The notes beneath the pieces are model-generated. The model did not search any database. It was not told the origin of the DNA and saw only the letters and a program-made list of their open reading frames with translations. The position numbers were made by a program, and so were the translations under genes. This document shows, piece after piece, positions 40,346 through 49,048 of a stretch of DNA of 64,000 bases (position 1 is its first letter; each line of letters begins with the position of its first letter). This stretch comes from Pseudomaricurvus sp033283175 (lineage in GTDB: Bacteria > Pseudomonadota > Gammaproteobacteria > Pseudomonadales > Cellvibrionaceae), in contig JAWMQM010000002.1 of NCBI GenBank assembly GCA_033283175.1, positions 806,001 through 870,000 on the forward strand, written 5' to 3'.

Positions 40346-40630
40346 CCTGCGCAAATTTCCCGAGCTTTGGCAAACACGGATCAGCATCACCCTGATGCCG
40401 GAACCCGGTTTGGGAAGCGTTGCCTCATAAGGTGCCTGTACCGCCCTTGCTACCCTTGCGGCGCAAGGGCTGAAGCCACCACATTCAGCGAAATTGAGTC
40501 ACCGCACAGCTTGCATTCATATACCGCAATGCTAATGTGGCCACTGATAATACATAACGTTGTGTAATATAATTGGGAACTACGGACAGAACAAGCTCCC
40601 ACCTCACGCATGGAATCTGGATCAAAGGCA
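40346..40630 (+). promoter_or_regulatory. divergent intergenic region
   Basis: The 285 bases between the ATP-grasp fusion and the TPR gene are AT-rich from about 40520. A perfect TATAAT sits at 40568-40573 reading plus, without a recognisable -35. For the minus operon I see no strong hexamers. Confidence 0.3.
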
Positions 40631-41410
40631 ATGGATTATCTGGTAAAGCTCCACACGTTCCGCAAACTGCTGCTACCGCAGTGTAATATCAAGCGGCTAC
40701 TCGCCGGCTTTACGCTGCTCACCCTCTCCCAAAGCGGTCTTGCCTACAACTTTACCCCCACCGACATGGAATTCATGGCCTCCAGCGAGATCTGCAAAGA
40801 GGCCCTTGCGGACAAAACCCCCAACCTTGACCTGGCCAGAATCTACAAAGCCAAGGCGCAGCGCAGTGGCTGGGGCCGGTTAATCTGGCAAGTCGGTGGC
40901 TGGCACTACTGCGGCGGCGCCATCAAGCTGAATCGCGCCAAACGGCTTCCGTCCGGTAAAGCCAAGGATGCCATGTTGGAGCAGGTGGTCAGCAATACCA
41001 CCTACAGCTATTCCAGAATCGCCAAAACCAACACCTGGGCCGCCGACATGGCCTTTACCCTCGCCATGGCCTACGAAGAGATGGGGGAAGTCGACCAAGC
41101 CATCGAGGTGCTGCAGGAGATCGAAAAATACCACCCGGACAACCCTGCCATCAAAACCGCTTACGGGCTTATTTACTATGCCCAAAATGAATACGCCCAG
41201 GCTCTCAAGGAGTTCACTGCCGCCAACGAATTCAGCAAGGGCGAAAATGCGGAGATTGTCTATTTTCTCGGCCTCACCGCCTATAAGTCAGGGAACATGG
41301 CGCTGGCAGAAGAGTGCGCCACCAAAGCGGAAGCCCTGGGCTATCCCCTGCCGGGCCTGAAACGCCTGCTGTCCGAAGCACCAATATCCGAAGCACCGAC
41401 CCAGCATTAA
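40631..41410 (+). CDS. secreted TPR-repeat protein
   Basis: The 259-residue protein has a long, charged N-terminus and a signal-like hydrophobic segment (about 23-39, ending LSQSGLAYNF). Its mature part carries a cysteine pair (ICKEAL and WHYCGG) and at least three tetratricopeptide-like helical pairs: MAFTLAMAYEEMGEVDQAIEVLQEI, KTAYGLIYYAQNEYAQALKEF and VYFLGLTAYKSGNMALAEECATKA. TPR proteins in XrtA loci include scaffold proteins of the export apparatus, but this one is short. It opens the plus-strand block with a GT-A protein and a pyruvyl transferase. ATG 40610 is an alternative start; 40631 has AAAGG upstream. Confidence 0.78.
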   Translation: MDYLVKLHTFRKLLLPQCNIKRLLAGFTLLTLSQSGLAYNFTPTDMEFMASSEICKEALADKTPNLDLARIYKAKAQRSGWGRLIWQVGGWHYCGGAIKLNRAKRLPSGKAKDAMLEQVVSNTTYSYSRIAKTNTWAADMAFTLAMAYEEMGEVDQAIEVLQEIEKYHPDNPAIKTAYGLIYYAQNEYAQALKEFTAANEFSKGENAEIVYFLGLTAYKSGNMALAEECATKAEALGYPLPGLKRLLSEAPISEAPTQH

Positions 41411-41425
41411 CTCCAGGGTAGCCAG

Positions 41426-42349
41426 ATGATTCGCCAGTACACCGACGCCCTCGTGCAACGATGGAACAAACTCCTGTTTGATCGTAACAGTCGCCGCATA
41501 CGCACAACACGCCCACTCGCCTATCAGACCGACGACAATATCGTGGTCGCATCCATGGTTGGGTCTGCCTCACTGGACATGTACCTCATCGCCATCAAGT
41601 CCTTTATGAAAAACTTTGGTGATGCCCGGGTGGAAGCCATCAATGACGGCAGCCTCAGTGCCGATGACCTGGAAATCCTGCGCCACCACATCCCCGGCAT
41701 TTCAATCTCCAACGCATCGGAGGTGGATACGCACAGCTGCCCCTCTTACTCCTCCTGGAAACGTCTGTTCCGGATTGTCGAACTGTCACAAAGCGCCTAC
41801 GTCGTGCAGTTGGACTCCGACATCATTGCCACCGGACCACTGGCCGAAGTTTATAACTGCGCGCGGGACAATCGCGCTTTTATGATTGCCGATGGCCGCT
41901 GGCGGGAAACTGTCCACATCGACTTCATGGCGGCCTACGCCAGGGAGTGGCCACAACGCCACCCGCAGGCCATGACCGAACGCCTGATGCAGCAGCTCTC
42001 CTGGTTCTCTGCCGGAGACACCTACCTGCGGGGTTGTGCCGGCTTTGCCGGTTACCCACGGGGCAGTTTGAGCGTGGACAGGGTCATTCGCTTATCATCA
42101 GAAATTGAAGCCCTGATCGGGGCAGAGGTGTGGCGGGACTGGGGCAGTGAGCAGACCGCCACCAATTGCTTGCTGTCAAAAACCCCGAGCCCGTGCGTTC
42201 TCCCCTGGCCCAGATATCAGAATTACCTCTTTCCCCGGGATAACGGCAATGTGGAAGCGACGGCGTTGATTCATTTTATAGGGAGTAGCCGCTTTGCGGA
42301 TTCACGCTACCGCCAGCTGATGAAGCAGTTAATCAAACAGATGACATAA
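41426..42349 (+). CDS. GT-A-type glycosyltransferase-like protein
   Basis: I place the 307-residue protein in the GT-A fold from the conserved layout IVVASMVGSASLDMYLIAIKSFMKN (Rossmann start), INDGSLSADD, and the metal-binding VVQLDSDIIATGPLAEV (DSD), the GT8-like arrangement with LDSD. It has no signal or membrane segment. An AGGG sequence 7 bases before the ATG supports the start, 15 bases after the TPR gene. The subfamily is not clear. Two other LDSD/ADDD proteins with unclear family are in the cluster (46388-48096). Confidence 0.72.
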   Translation: MIRQYTDALVQRWNKLLFDRNSRRIRTTRPLAYQTDDNIVVASMVGSASLDMYLIAIKSFMKNFGDARVEAINDGSLSADDLEILRHHIPGISISNASEVDTHSCPSYSSWKRLFRIVELSQSAYVVQLDSDIIATGPLAEVYNCARDNRAFMIADGRWRETVHIDFMAAYAREWPQRHPQAMTERLMQQLSWFSAGDTYLRGCAGFAGYPRGSLSVDRVIRLSSEIEALIGAEVWRDWGSEQTATNCLLSKTPSPCVLPWPRYQNYLFPRDNGNVEATALIHFIGSSRFADSRYRQLMKQLIKQMT

Positions 42350-42484
42350 GTTCGCTTCAGGCACCAAACGCTCCATTCAACATTGTATACTCAGGCCAGA
42401 TACGCCCACGGGACATGAGTCCCCGGGGCATCTGTATTCACTACCTCAAGGACACATGCCAGCGCCAGGCTCAGGAACAGAGCA

Positions 42485-43714
42485 ATGACCAAATCCCCCT
42501 CGTTTACCAGTTTCACCCTTCTCTGCTACCTGTTACGACCGCTGGCATGGCTGCTCAAGCCTTTTGCCAAAACCATAATTGTCGCCACTCCGGCCTCAGC
42601 CGGCAGCCTCGGGGATCAGGCGCTGCTGCAACCGATTCAGGATACCCTCCAGCGGCGCGGCTGGTCTTTGCGGCAATTGCTGCTGGCAGGTATGCAACCT
42701 ATTCCCCTCCAGTATGCGTGCGGGCAGCCGCTGGTCATCCACCCCAACTCCAGGGCCGGAGACTTGCGTTTCATATTGGCGATGCTACTGGCCAAACGCT
42801 ACCTGATACTGGGTGCAGATGTCTTTGATGGCCGTTACGATGCCCGTCAAAGCTGCACCTACCTGAAACTCGCCCGCATGGCTGAAACCATGGGCAAGCC
42901 GGTACGCTTTATCGGCTTTTCGTTTTCCAGAAACCCGGCGCCTGCGGTCACAGAGTTGCTGCAAGTCCCCTACCGTAAAGCCGAATTTTTCCTGCGCGAC
43001 CCCGACTCCCACGAACGTTTTCTCCAGCACTATCGCGGGCCCGGCAAGCATGATTCAGTCGCTGACAATGCCTTCAATTTACAGCCCAACCTGACGGCGG
43101 AAAGCGCCAGAAAATTCTTTAAGTGGCGTGCCCAGCTGCCCCTCGACACCCTCCTGCTCGGGGTCAACATCAATAAGTTGACCGTGCCGGAGCAGTACCA
43201 GGAGCTGCTGGATACCCTCACATTAACGTTGAACTCAGCATTGGAGACTTACCCCCACCTGCACGTAGTAATGCTGCCCCACGATTTCCGCAGGGGCCAG
43301 TCAGACCTGCAATCGGCTATTGATCTGCTCAATCAGGTGAAACCGGAGTTCAGGGATCGCATCTATGTTCCTGGTGACGATCTCAACGCCTGGGACATCA
43401 AGGCCATGTGCTCTGGAGTGGACTGCGTGCTCACCGGCAGGATGCACCTGGCAATCGCGGCCATGGGTTCAGGCAAGCCAGTCATGGCTATTACCTACGC
43501 GGACAAGTTTGAAGGATTGTTTCGTCTTTTCGGCCTTGAATCAGGACACGCAGAGCTGTTACTGCCACCGCAGGCGGCGCTTGCGGACAGTGGCGCCAAC
43601 CTGTTTCGTTCGCTGGAGTATCTGCTGTGCAACAAGGATGCGATAGCTGCCCTGATAAATCAGGCCCTACCGAAGGTAAAACAGCTCTCCGCACGTAACC
43701 TCGATGGAATTTAG
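42485..43714 (+). CDS. polysaccharide pyruvyl transferase family protein
   Basis: The 409-residue protein belongs to the WcaK/CsaB family, which adds a pyruvate ketal to a sugar using phosphoenolpyruvate. Typical features: AGSLGDQALLQPIQDTLQRRGW near the start, LILGADVFDGRYD, IGFSFSRNPAP, the C-terminal VMLPHDFR (catalytic His-containing loop), AMCSGVDCVLTGRMHLAIAAMGSGKPVMAITYADKFEGLF. These are strongly conserved. The N-terminus has a hydrophobic stretch (LLCYLLRPLAWLL) that could associate with the membrane. AGGAAC is 8 bases before the ATG. It ends 3 bases before the Wzx gene stop. Pyruvylation would add a negative charge to the polymer. Confidence 0.88.
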   Translation: MTKSPSFTSFTLLCYLLRPLAWLLKPFAKTIIVATPASAGSLGDQALLQPIQDTLQRRGWSLRQLLLAGMQPIPLQYACGQPLVIHPNSRAGDLRFILAMLLAKRYLILGADVFDGRYDARQSCTYLKLARMAETMGKPVRFIGFSFSRNPAPAVTELLQVPYRKAEFFLRDPDSHERFLQHYRGPGKHDSVADNAFNLQPNLTAESARKFFKWRAQLPLDTLLLGVNINKLTVPEQYQELLDTLTLTLNSALETYPHLHVVMLPHDFRRGQSDLQSAIDLLNQVKPEFRDRIYVPGDDLNAWDIKAMCSGVDCVLTGRMHLAIAAMGSGKPVMAITYADKFEGLFRLFGLESGHAELLLPPQAALADSGANLFRSLEYLLCNKDAIAALINQALPKVKQLSARNLDGI

Positions 43715-43717
43715 CCG

Positions 43718-45208
43718 TTATCTATGCTCACCGTTGCGATGTTTGGCGATATAACCCCGCACAATAGCCGCCAGTTCCGTCTCGACACTCTCTGGCCGAC
43801 CGGAGAGAAGCCAAATAATCACATGCACTGCAATGTAGACCGCCGCCCCCAACACCGCCTTACAAAGCAGACTGAACCAGACTCCTGCTACCGGCAACTG
43901 CAGGTATTCGATATTCTGCACCGCCAGTACCATACACAGTCCCGCCAGTAAGGGAGCAAGCATTCCCTTGGCCATCGCGCGACCATTGGTCTCCAGATTG
44001 CGAATCAATAAATTCAGGTTGATCGTTGCAATGGTCAGAGACGCGGCAAGGTTAAGAAACAACATCCCCCAAAGCCCCCAACCCAACAAACCAATTGTGG
44101 TAGTGATGACAATCAGGCACGAGCCAAACAGCTGCCGGTTAAACAGGGTGCGGGTACGGGCCAGGGCCAACATCACCTGATCTGTGCCCAGACAGTAGAG
44201 CGCCAGACTGGAGGAGACGCTGAAGATTGCCAAAACCGGCGGCACCTGCTCCCATCCATCGCCCAGCAGAATCGCCACCAACTCCCTGCCAGTCACTGCC
44301 ACACCCAGGCCGAGTGGCAATAGCAACGACACCAGCAGATTCCGGGCTCGCAAATAGTTTTCCCTCAGCTTTTCCACCTCCTGATTGGATTTGGAGAGCC
44401 CGGTATAAAGCACGCCCAGGAGCGGAAAGGTAATGTGGGATTCAACCAGCCTTCCCAGCTCCACTGCCATGTTAAATATACCTGCCTTTGCCAGGCTAAG
44501 GTTGCCCGCGATCAGAAACACAGCGATCCGTCCGGAGATGGCATTGCAGACGTTGACACCCATCAACCACCCGGTAAAGGAAAACAGTGAGCGCCACTCA
44601 TGCAGACAGAATCGCGGCCGATAGCGACTCAGGATATAGCTGGAAGCCACCGAACAGATGCTGCCACTCAGGAGCCCAATCAGCATTGCCCAGTAACTGC
44701 GCAACCACCAGGCCAGCACCACGGTCACTGTAAATGCCACCAGTTTGGTGATGGTGGCGCTGATAAACTTCGGCCGGTAATTGATCTCCTTTTCGTAAAC
44801 GATCATGCCGCCGTTGAACATGGATTCCACCAATGGCAGAAACGCCACCAGCATCATGGCTGGCTGTAACTCGGCTATCTTCGGGTAGAACGAGGGAAAG
44901 ATGGAGAGAAACATGATCAGCAGGAAGATGACCAGGCCACGCAGCATGTTCAGGGTCCATGCGGTATTGATGTGGCTGTCGCTGTGCTCCGGCATTTGAA
45001 TAATCTTGGCGCCGAAGTTCATCCGCGTAGAATCGGACAGAATGGCGTACAAGCCCATCACTACGGTCACCACACCAAAATCATCCGGTGTCAGCAGCCG
45101 GGCCAGAATAGCCAGAGAGATAATACCCAGAAACCGCTGAAAGAACTGCAACCCGACCATAAAGGTGGCGCCGAGGGTCAATCGCGATTTGATCGACGGA
45201 ACACCCAC
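43718..45208 (-). CDS. Wzx-type polysaccharide flippase (MATE/PST family)
   Basis: A 496-residue polytopic protein with about twelve to fourteen hydrophobic segments. The N-terminus TLGATFMVGLQFFQRFLGIISLAILARLLTPDDFGVVTVVMGL and the NAISGRIAVFLIAGNLSLAKAGIFNMA segment are typical of the lipopolysaccharide-biosynthesis (WzxC-like) branch of oligosaccharide flippases, which move undecaprenyl-diphosphate-linked repeat units to the periplasmic face. The start is GTG 45208: GGAGAGG lies 8 bases upstream, the frame then starts one base after the upstream GT stop, and the longer frame to 45295 overlaps it. It is the last gene of the large minus-strand run and is tail-to-tail with the pyruvyl transferase. 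Confidence 0.92.
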   Translation of the reverse strand: MGVPSIKSRLTLGATFMVGLQFFQRFLGIISLAILARLLTPDDFGVVTVVMGLYAILSDSTRMNFGAKIIQMPEHSDSHINTAWTLNMLRGLVIFLLIMFLSIFPSFYPKIAELQPAMMLVAFLPLVESMFNGGMIVYEKEINYRPKFISATITKLVAFTVTVVLAWWLRSYWAMLIGLLSGSICSVASSYILSRYRPRFCLHEWRSLFSFTGWLMGVNVCNAISGRIAVFLIAGNLSLAKAGIFNMAVELGRLVESHITFPLLGVLYTGLSKSNQEVEKLRENYLRARNLLVSLLLPLGLGVAVTGRELVAILLGDGWEQVPPVLAIFSVSSSLALYCLGTDQVMLALARTRTLFNRQLFGSCLIVITTTIGLLGWGLWGMLFLNLAASLTIATINLNLLIRNLETNGRAMAKGMLAPLLAGLCMVLAVQNIEYLQLPVAGVWFSLLCKAVLGAAVYIAVHVIIWLLSGRPESVETELAAIVRGYIAKHRNGEHR

Positions 45209-45209
45209 G

Positions 45210-46391
45210 TCAGAACCTCTCCGCCAGCGCCCGATAAGCACGATCCAGTGCGGACCGGGAATAGGCCGTTTCGTAGAGGCGGCGTCCCGCCGCAATCAAG
45301 TCTCCTGACTTACGGGAATCTCCGGCCACCGTCACCACCGCGTCAGCAAAAGCCATGGGTGAGTCAGCCAGCAGAATATTGTCGCCGTTACAAACCCCGA
45401 GTCCCTCAGCGCCAATGGTGGTAGATACTACCGGTCGACCGTAAGCCATTGCCTCAATGATTTTGATACGGGTGCCGCCGCCGCTGAGAATGGGGCAGAC
45501 CACCACATTGGCGTCGCTGTAGTATGGCTCCAGCGACGCAACACCTCCGGTAACCGTGATATCGTCCCGCTCGTTTAAGGCCCGGATTCTGGCTGGCGGG
45601 TTGTAGCCCACCACATACAGATGACAGCGGCGCTGCGACAGCTTCTTGATCGCCGGGAAGACCGCCGCCACAAAATACTCCACGGCCCGCACATTGGGAT
45701 GGTACCCCATGCCCCCGACAAACAGGATATTCACTACCTTTCCGGGTTCCTGCATCGGCAGCTGTGTGATCGGGCCAAGGGTATTGGGCAGTACATGAAA
45801 GGAACATCCGGGATTAAAGATTTCCAGTTCATGGCGATCCGCATCCGAGCATACGAGGCACAGGTCCAGCAATTTAAAGAGGCGCTTTTCAATGCGCCTC
45901 AGCTGCAGCGCTTCCAGCAAACGCCGCAAGGTGAAGACCTTCCCATACACCCGGTAGTTCGCCTTGACTGCCCGCCACGCCGCCTTGCTCTCCATGTCAT
46001 CCAGGTCCAGAACCTTTACCGCCTTTTGCAGACAGCGGGCTGCAGCTTTTGCCTCCAGTGTGCGGGCGGCTTCCAGGCGAAAACAGAAGAACAGGTCACA
46101 ACCCTGGGCGCTGACAAACTCGAGCAACCAGGCGGTCTCCGCAACCGTGACAGGACGGGCATTTTCCGGAGGAGCCCAGACGCCTAACCGTGGCTTCAAC
46201 TCTGCCGCCGGCAGGCCGGAAACACGGGCTGAACAGCCTTCAGGCAAATCAAAATCGTCTGTTGCCTCGTGTAACAGCAGCAACATCACCTCACCATAGG
46301 CCTGTAAACCTTGCAGATGCTTATACAGCCTCATCTGCACTCCGTATCCGGATACTTTCGGCAGCTTCCTGCTGACCACCACAATTTTCAT
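45210..46391 (-). CDS. family 4 glycosyltransferase
   Basis: A 393-residue GT-B enzyme: N-terminal MKIVVVSRKLPKVSGYGVQMRLYKHL, VLDLDDMES, the hinge VLPNTL, ILFVGGMGYHPNVRAVEYF at the second Rossmann start, and the nucleotide-binding VCPILSGGGTRIKIIEAMAYGRPVVST with its EAMA segment. It resembles the stp1 family enzyme at 57397-58602 in architecture (GGMGYHPN like GAMDYWPN). The ATG at 46391 overlaps the DUF707 gene stop as ATGA; the longer frame to 46478 would overlap further. Cytosolic, probably transferring a sugar onto the lipid-linked unit. Confidence 0.92.
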   Translation of the reverse strand: MKIVVVSRKLPKVSGYGVQMRLYKHLQGLQAYGEVMLLLLHEATDDFDLPEGCSARVSGLPAAELKPRLGVWAPPENARPVTVAETAWLLEFVSAQGCDLFFCFRLEAARTLEAKAAARCLQKAVKVLDLDDMESKAAWRAVKANYRVYGKVFTLRRLLEALQLRRIEKRLFKLLDLCLVCSDADRHELEIFNPGCSFHVLPNTLGPITQLPMQEPGKVVNILFVGGMGYHPNVRAVEYFVAAVFPAIKKLSQRRCHLYVVGYNPPARIRALNERDDITVTGGVASLEPYYSDANVVVCPILSGGGTRIKIIEAMAYGRPVVSTTIGAEGLGVCNGDNILLADSPMAFADAVVTVAGDSRKSGDLIAAGRRLYETAYSRSALDRAYRALAERF

Positions 46392-47242
46392 AGCTTTCCC
46401 ATTAACCGCAGTAGTCGCCGAACAAGTCGCATACCTTGATAACGCAGATAGACCGCCAGCTGCCGGGCGAAAAGCCATGGGCTGAGGGAGGCTTGCCGGT
46501 AAAACTCTTTGTAAGTCCCCTTCTCAGTGACAATACCGCGTCGCTGCTGAAACGCTTTCCAGGTGCTGTCGAGTGCCTGGTTGCTGTAGATATGTGAGAT
46601 TTCCCGACCGTTATCCTTGATGAAATCGTGAGGGTTTTCGCAGGTGATGGCATCCACCACTGCCAGCGCGGACTCTCCGTACTGATTCACGAACTGGTAG
46701 CTGAACCACCAATCAACCCCATGACAATTGACTTCCGGAGAGTACTCTTCCATGAAACCCATCAACGCACGGGTCTCAAACAGCACAAAGGTCACTTCGA
46801 TAAAATTGACGTTGCGCCACTGTGAAAAAAAACGCATTTTTGTAGGCGGATGGCTGATCTTACCCAGAGGGTCAAACGCTGGCTGCAGCGCCATAAACCC
46901 TTGCTGCCGGCGTAATGCAAACAGCCGGTTTATCGCTTGCGGGCTGATGCGGATATCGTCATCCGCCAACAATACTGCCTCATACTGCTCAATGATCGAT
47001 CGGTACTGGCACCAACACTGGTAAAAGTTCTGGAATTTTCCACCTTTGGAGCGTTTGAAAAAGTCGGCCACCTCATCAAGAGGCGTGACCTTCCGATCGC
47101 CGTAGTAGTACACCCAGATATCGTACTCCTGAGCCGTGCTCTGCCAGCGGTTGACGCAGCCCGCATCCCCGGCAGACGTAAACAGCAGATATTTCGACCG
47201 TTTGACCGGCTGATCCGCACTGCTGTCGCTAATCTGGGTCAT
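46388..47242 (-). CDS. DUF707-like glycosyltransferase-type protein
   Basis: The 284-residue protein resembles DUF707: KYLLFTSAGDAGCVNRW and IWVYYYGD at the start, KGGKFQNFYQCWCQY, then YEAVLLADDDIRISPQ with the acidic ADDD motif expected to bind metal, and VNCHGVDWWFSYQFVNQYGE. DUF707 belongs to the GT-A superfamily by fold; biochemical function is not settled. ATG 47242 is 21 bases after the upstream gene's stop and the natural start, with GGTGAA about 10 bases before. The following GT4 gene overlaps it by 4 bases. Confidence 0.72.
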   Translation of the reverse strand: MTQISDSSADQPVKRSKYLLFTSAGDAGCVNRWQSTAQEYDIWVYYYGDRKVTPLDEVADFFKRSKGGKFQNFYQCWCQYRSIIEQYEAVLLADDDIRISPQAINRLFALRRQQGFMALQPAFDPLGKISHPPTKMRFFSQWRNVNFIEVTFVLFETRALMGFMEEYSPEVNCHGVDWWFSYQFVNQYGESALAVVDAITCENPHDFIKDNGREISHIYSNQALDSTWKAFQQRRGIVTEKGTYKEFYRQASLSPWLFARQLAVYLRYQGMRLVRRLLRLMGKL

Positions 47243-47262
47243 AGCCAGTTCACCATGCTGTG

Positions 47263-48096
47263 TCACTTGGCAGCCGCGAAGGACGCTGTATCCGGCAACA
47301 GTTTCAGCCTGGACGCAACCACGGGCATTGAATGCTTGTCGTTGACATGGTGCAGCGCGCAGAAATCCCACCTGAGGAACCTGTGCAGACGCGATAGCGT
47401 CCGGTACTCATCCGGATAGAGCATCAACCGGGTAAAGACAAACCCGGATGCGTGTTCACGTAACAGGGTACTGACCACCTTGTCCTCACCCACCGATTGA
47501 CACAGTTGCTCACAGCGTTCCACCTCATCCCGATTAATGACCGTCTTCATAACAGCGATCACCGCAGCGCGTATCAGATACAAACCGCCCTGCCCGTATT
47601 GATAATCCAGATGATGGGCATCGGCCACTGCATCAAAATTGCTGCGGCGCAGCAGGTTCAATTTCTTATCACTGGTAAACAGGATGTCGGAATCCACCTT
47701 TACCAGAAAATGCTGGCCGCCAATCTCGCTGGCCACCTCACCAAACGCATTCATTTCAGCCAGGGTAGTCTCCGTAGACGCCCAACTGAAACCGAAGATT
47801 TTCCTGACCCTGAGTTGCGGAAACAGCTCCTGCAATTGCAGTATTTGGTCTTCAGAAAAAGGGGCTTTCTGATCCACAAACAGATACACAGAGTCGATGA
47901 GTTGCGAGCTCACATTATTCTTCAGGCTCAGCATGGAGAGGTAAAGGTAGTCAAAGTCCGGCTGGTAGCTGAAATAGACAAAGCTGTAACGGACGTTGGT
48001 CCGATCCGCTCGCATCATCAGGATGGCATTGCGCCACCAGTCAAACACGGTTTGCGGCAAATACTTAATTCTGAAAGGTACGCCCAGTATGTGCAT
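47263..48096 (-). CDS. GT-A-type glycosyltransferase-like protein
   Basis: A 277-residue protein with SFVYFSYQPDFDYLYLSMLSLKNN (start of a nucleotide-sugar fold), DSVYLFVDQKAPFSEDQ, and the metal motif FLVKVDSDILFT (DSD). The C-terminal region has GEDKVVSTLLRE and WDFCALHHVNDK. Overall it is like GT8 or the LDSD protein at 41426, but weakly, so the family is uncertain. The ATG at 48096 has no clear ribosome site; ATGs at residues 27-28 are alternatives. It sits between the second deacetylase and the DUF707 gene on one operon. Confidence 0.68.
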   Translation of the reverse strand: MHILGVPFRIKYLPQTVFDWWRNAILMMRADRTNVRYSFVYFSYQPDFDYLYLSMLSLKNNVSSQLIDSVYLFVDQKAPFSEDQILQLQELFPQLRVRKIFGFSWASTETTLAEMNAFGEVASEIGGQHFLVKVDSDILFTSDKKLNLLRRSNFDAVADAHHLDYQYGQGGLYLIRAAVIAVMKTVINRDEVERCEQLCQSVGEDKVVSTLLREHASGFVFTRLMLYPDEYRTLSRLHRFLRWDFCALHHVNDKHSMPVVASRLKLLPDTASFAAAK

Positions 48097-48112
48097 AGTT
48101 GGTCTAATAGTG

Positions 48113-49048
48113 TTACCGGTTGGCCAGCAACCGCAATGAAAATTTCAGAGGAGTTTTGTCCCACGGGGTAAAACGGGGTAGCTGCATCTCATCGGTGTCA
48201 TTGCTAACCACCCCTTTATCTGTGCTCACGGCAGCAGCAAAACCAAAATCGCGGATCAGCCGGGCATGGCTCTCCTCATAATCATGCCCCCTGCGCCCAT
48301 TGGGATAGGCAAAAAACTGTATTTTATTGCCGGTCAGGCGGGTCAGGTAATCGCGACCTTCCAGAATTTCATTACCTGCCGTTTCCAGATCAACCGCCTT
48401 GAGTATGGGGTGATTCACCGTATGTGCCCCAATGGTAACGCCACGTGCTGCCATGGTCTGGACCTGGCTATCGGTCATCATCAGGTCGGCAGGAAGGTTC
48501 TCCGATAAAGTCTCGATATAAGACACGGCCGCCGTTCTTTCACCCGGTTCCCAATGTTTTATTTTCCGTAAAATGGCGAGCACCAGCTGGTACCGATCAG
48601 AGTGACTTGCCAGGCTCCATACCCCCAGACCCAGCCTGCTCAAATCCCAACTGTCCTGTCGGGCGTTGCGGACAGCTTCAATTACGCTGTCATTCCACAT
48701 GCGTCCACCGTTCAGAAACCCGGTCGAGACAAATACCGTTGCAGGAATGCCCCACCGCTCAAGGATGGGTAGTGCATTCTTGCAGTTGTCTGCATAACCA
48801 TCATCAAAAGTGACACAAACCGCGTTACGCGGCAGGCGGCCGGCCTGCCGCAACTGCAGGGCTTCTTCCAGGCCAAGGGGCGTAAAATAGTCCCGCAACA
48901 GCTTCATCTGCCAATTAAACTGAGCCCTGTCAGGCTCATCCGGGCGCAGGTAATCAACACTGTCCAACACCCGATGATAGATCAGGATACGGATCGAGCC
49001 GGATCCCGCCAGCCATCCCCCCAGCAATCTCAGCAACCGATGCATCAT
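48113..49048 (-). CDS. polysaccharide deacetylase (NodB/CE4 family), second copy
   Basis: The 311-residue protein carries the CE4 core: ILIYHRVLDSVDY, catalytic and metal motif TFDDGYADNCKNALPIL (residues about 79-95), the VTIGAHTVNHPIL metal histidines (HxxxH pattern), and a closing YPNGRRGHDYEE and LPRFTPWD segment. It removes acetyl groups from N-acetylated sugars. The N-terminus (LLRLLGGWLAGSG) is only moderately hydrophobic. It differs from the XrtA-type deacetylase at 59677, which starts MTVDVEDYF. The first of two tandem ATGs overlaps the Wzy-like stop as ATGA. Confidence 0.9.
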   Translation of the reverse strand: MMHRLLRLLGGWLAGSGSIRILIYHRVLDSVDYLRPDEPDRAQFNWQMKLLRDYFTPLGLEEALQLRQAGRLPRNAVCVTFDDGYADNCKNALPILERWGIPATVFVSTGFLNGGRMWNDSVIEAVRNARQDSWDLSRLGLGVWSLASHSDRYQLVLAILRKIKHWEPGERTAAVSYIETLSENLPADLMMTDSQVQTMAARGVTIGAHTVNHPILKAVDLETAGNEILEGRDYLTRLTGNKIQFFAYPNGRRGHDYEESHARLIRDFGFAAAVSTDKGVVSNDTDEMQLPRFTPWDKTPLKFSLRLLANR

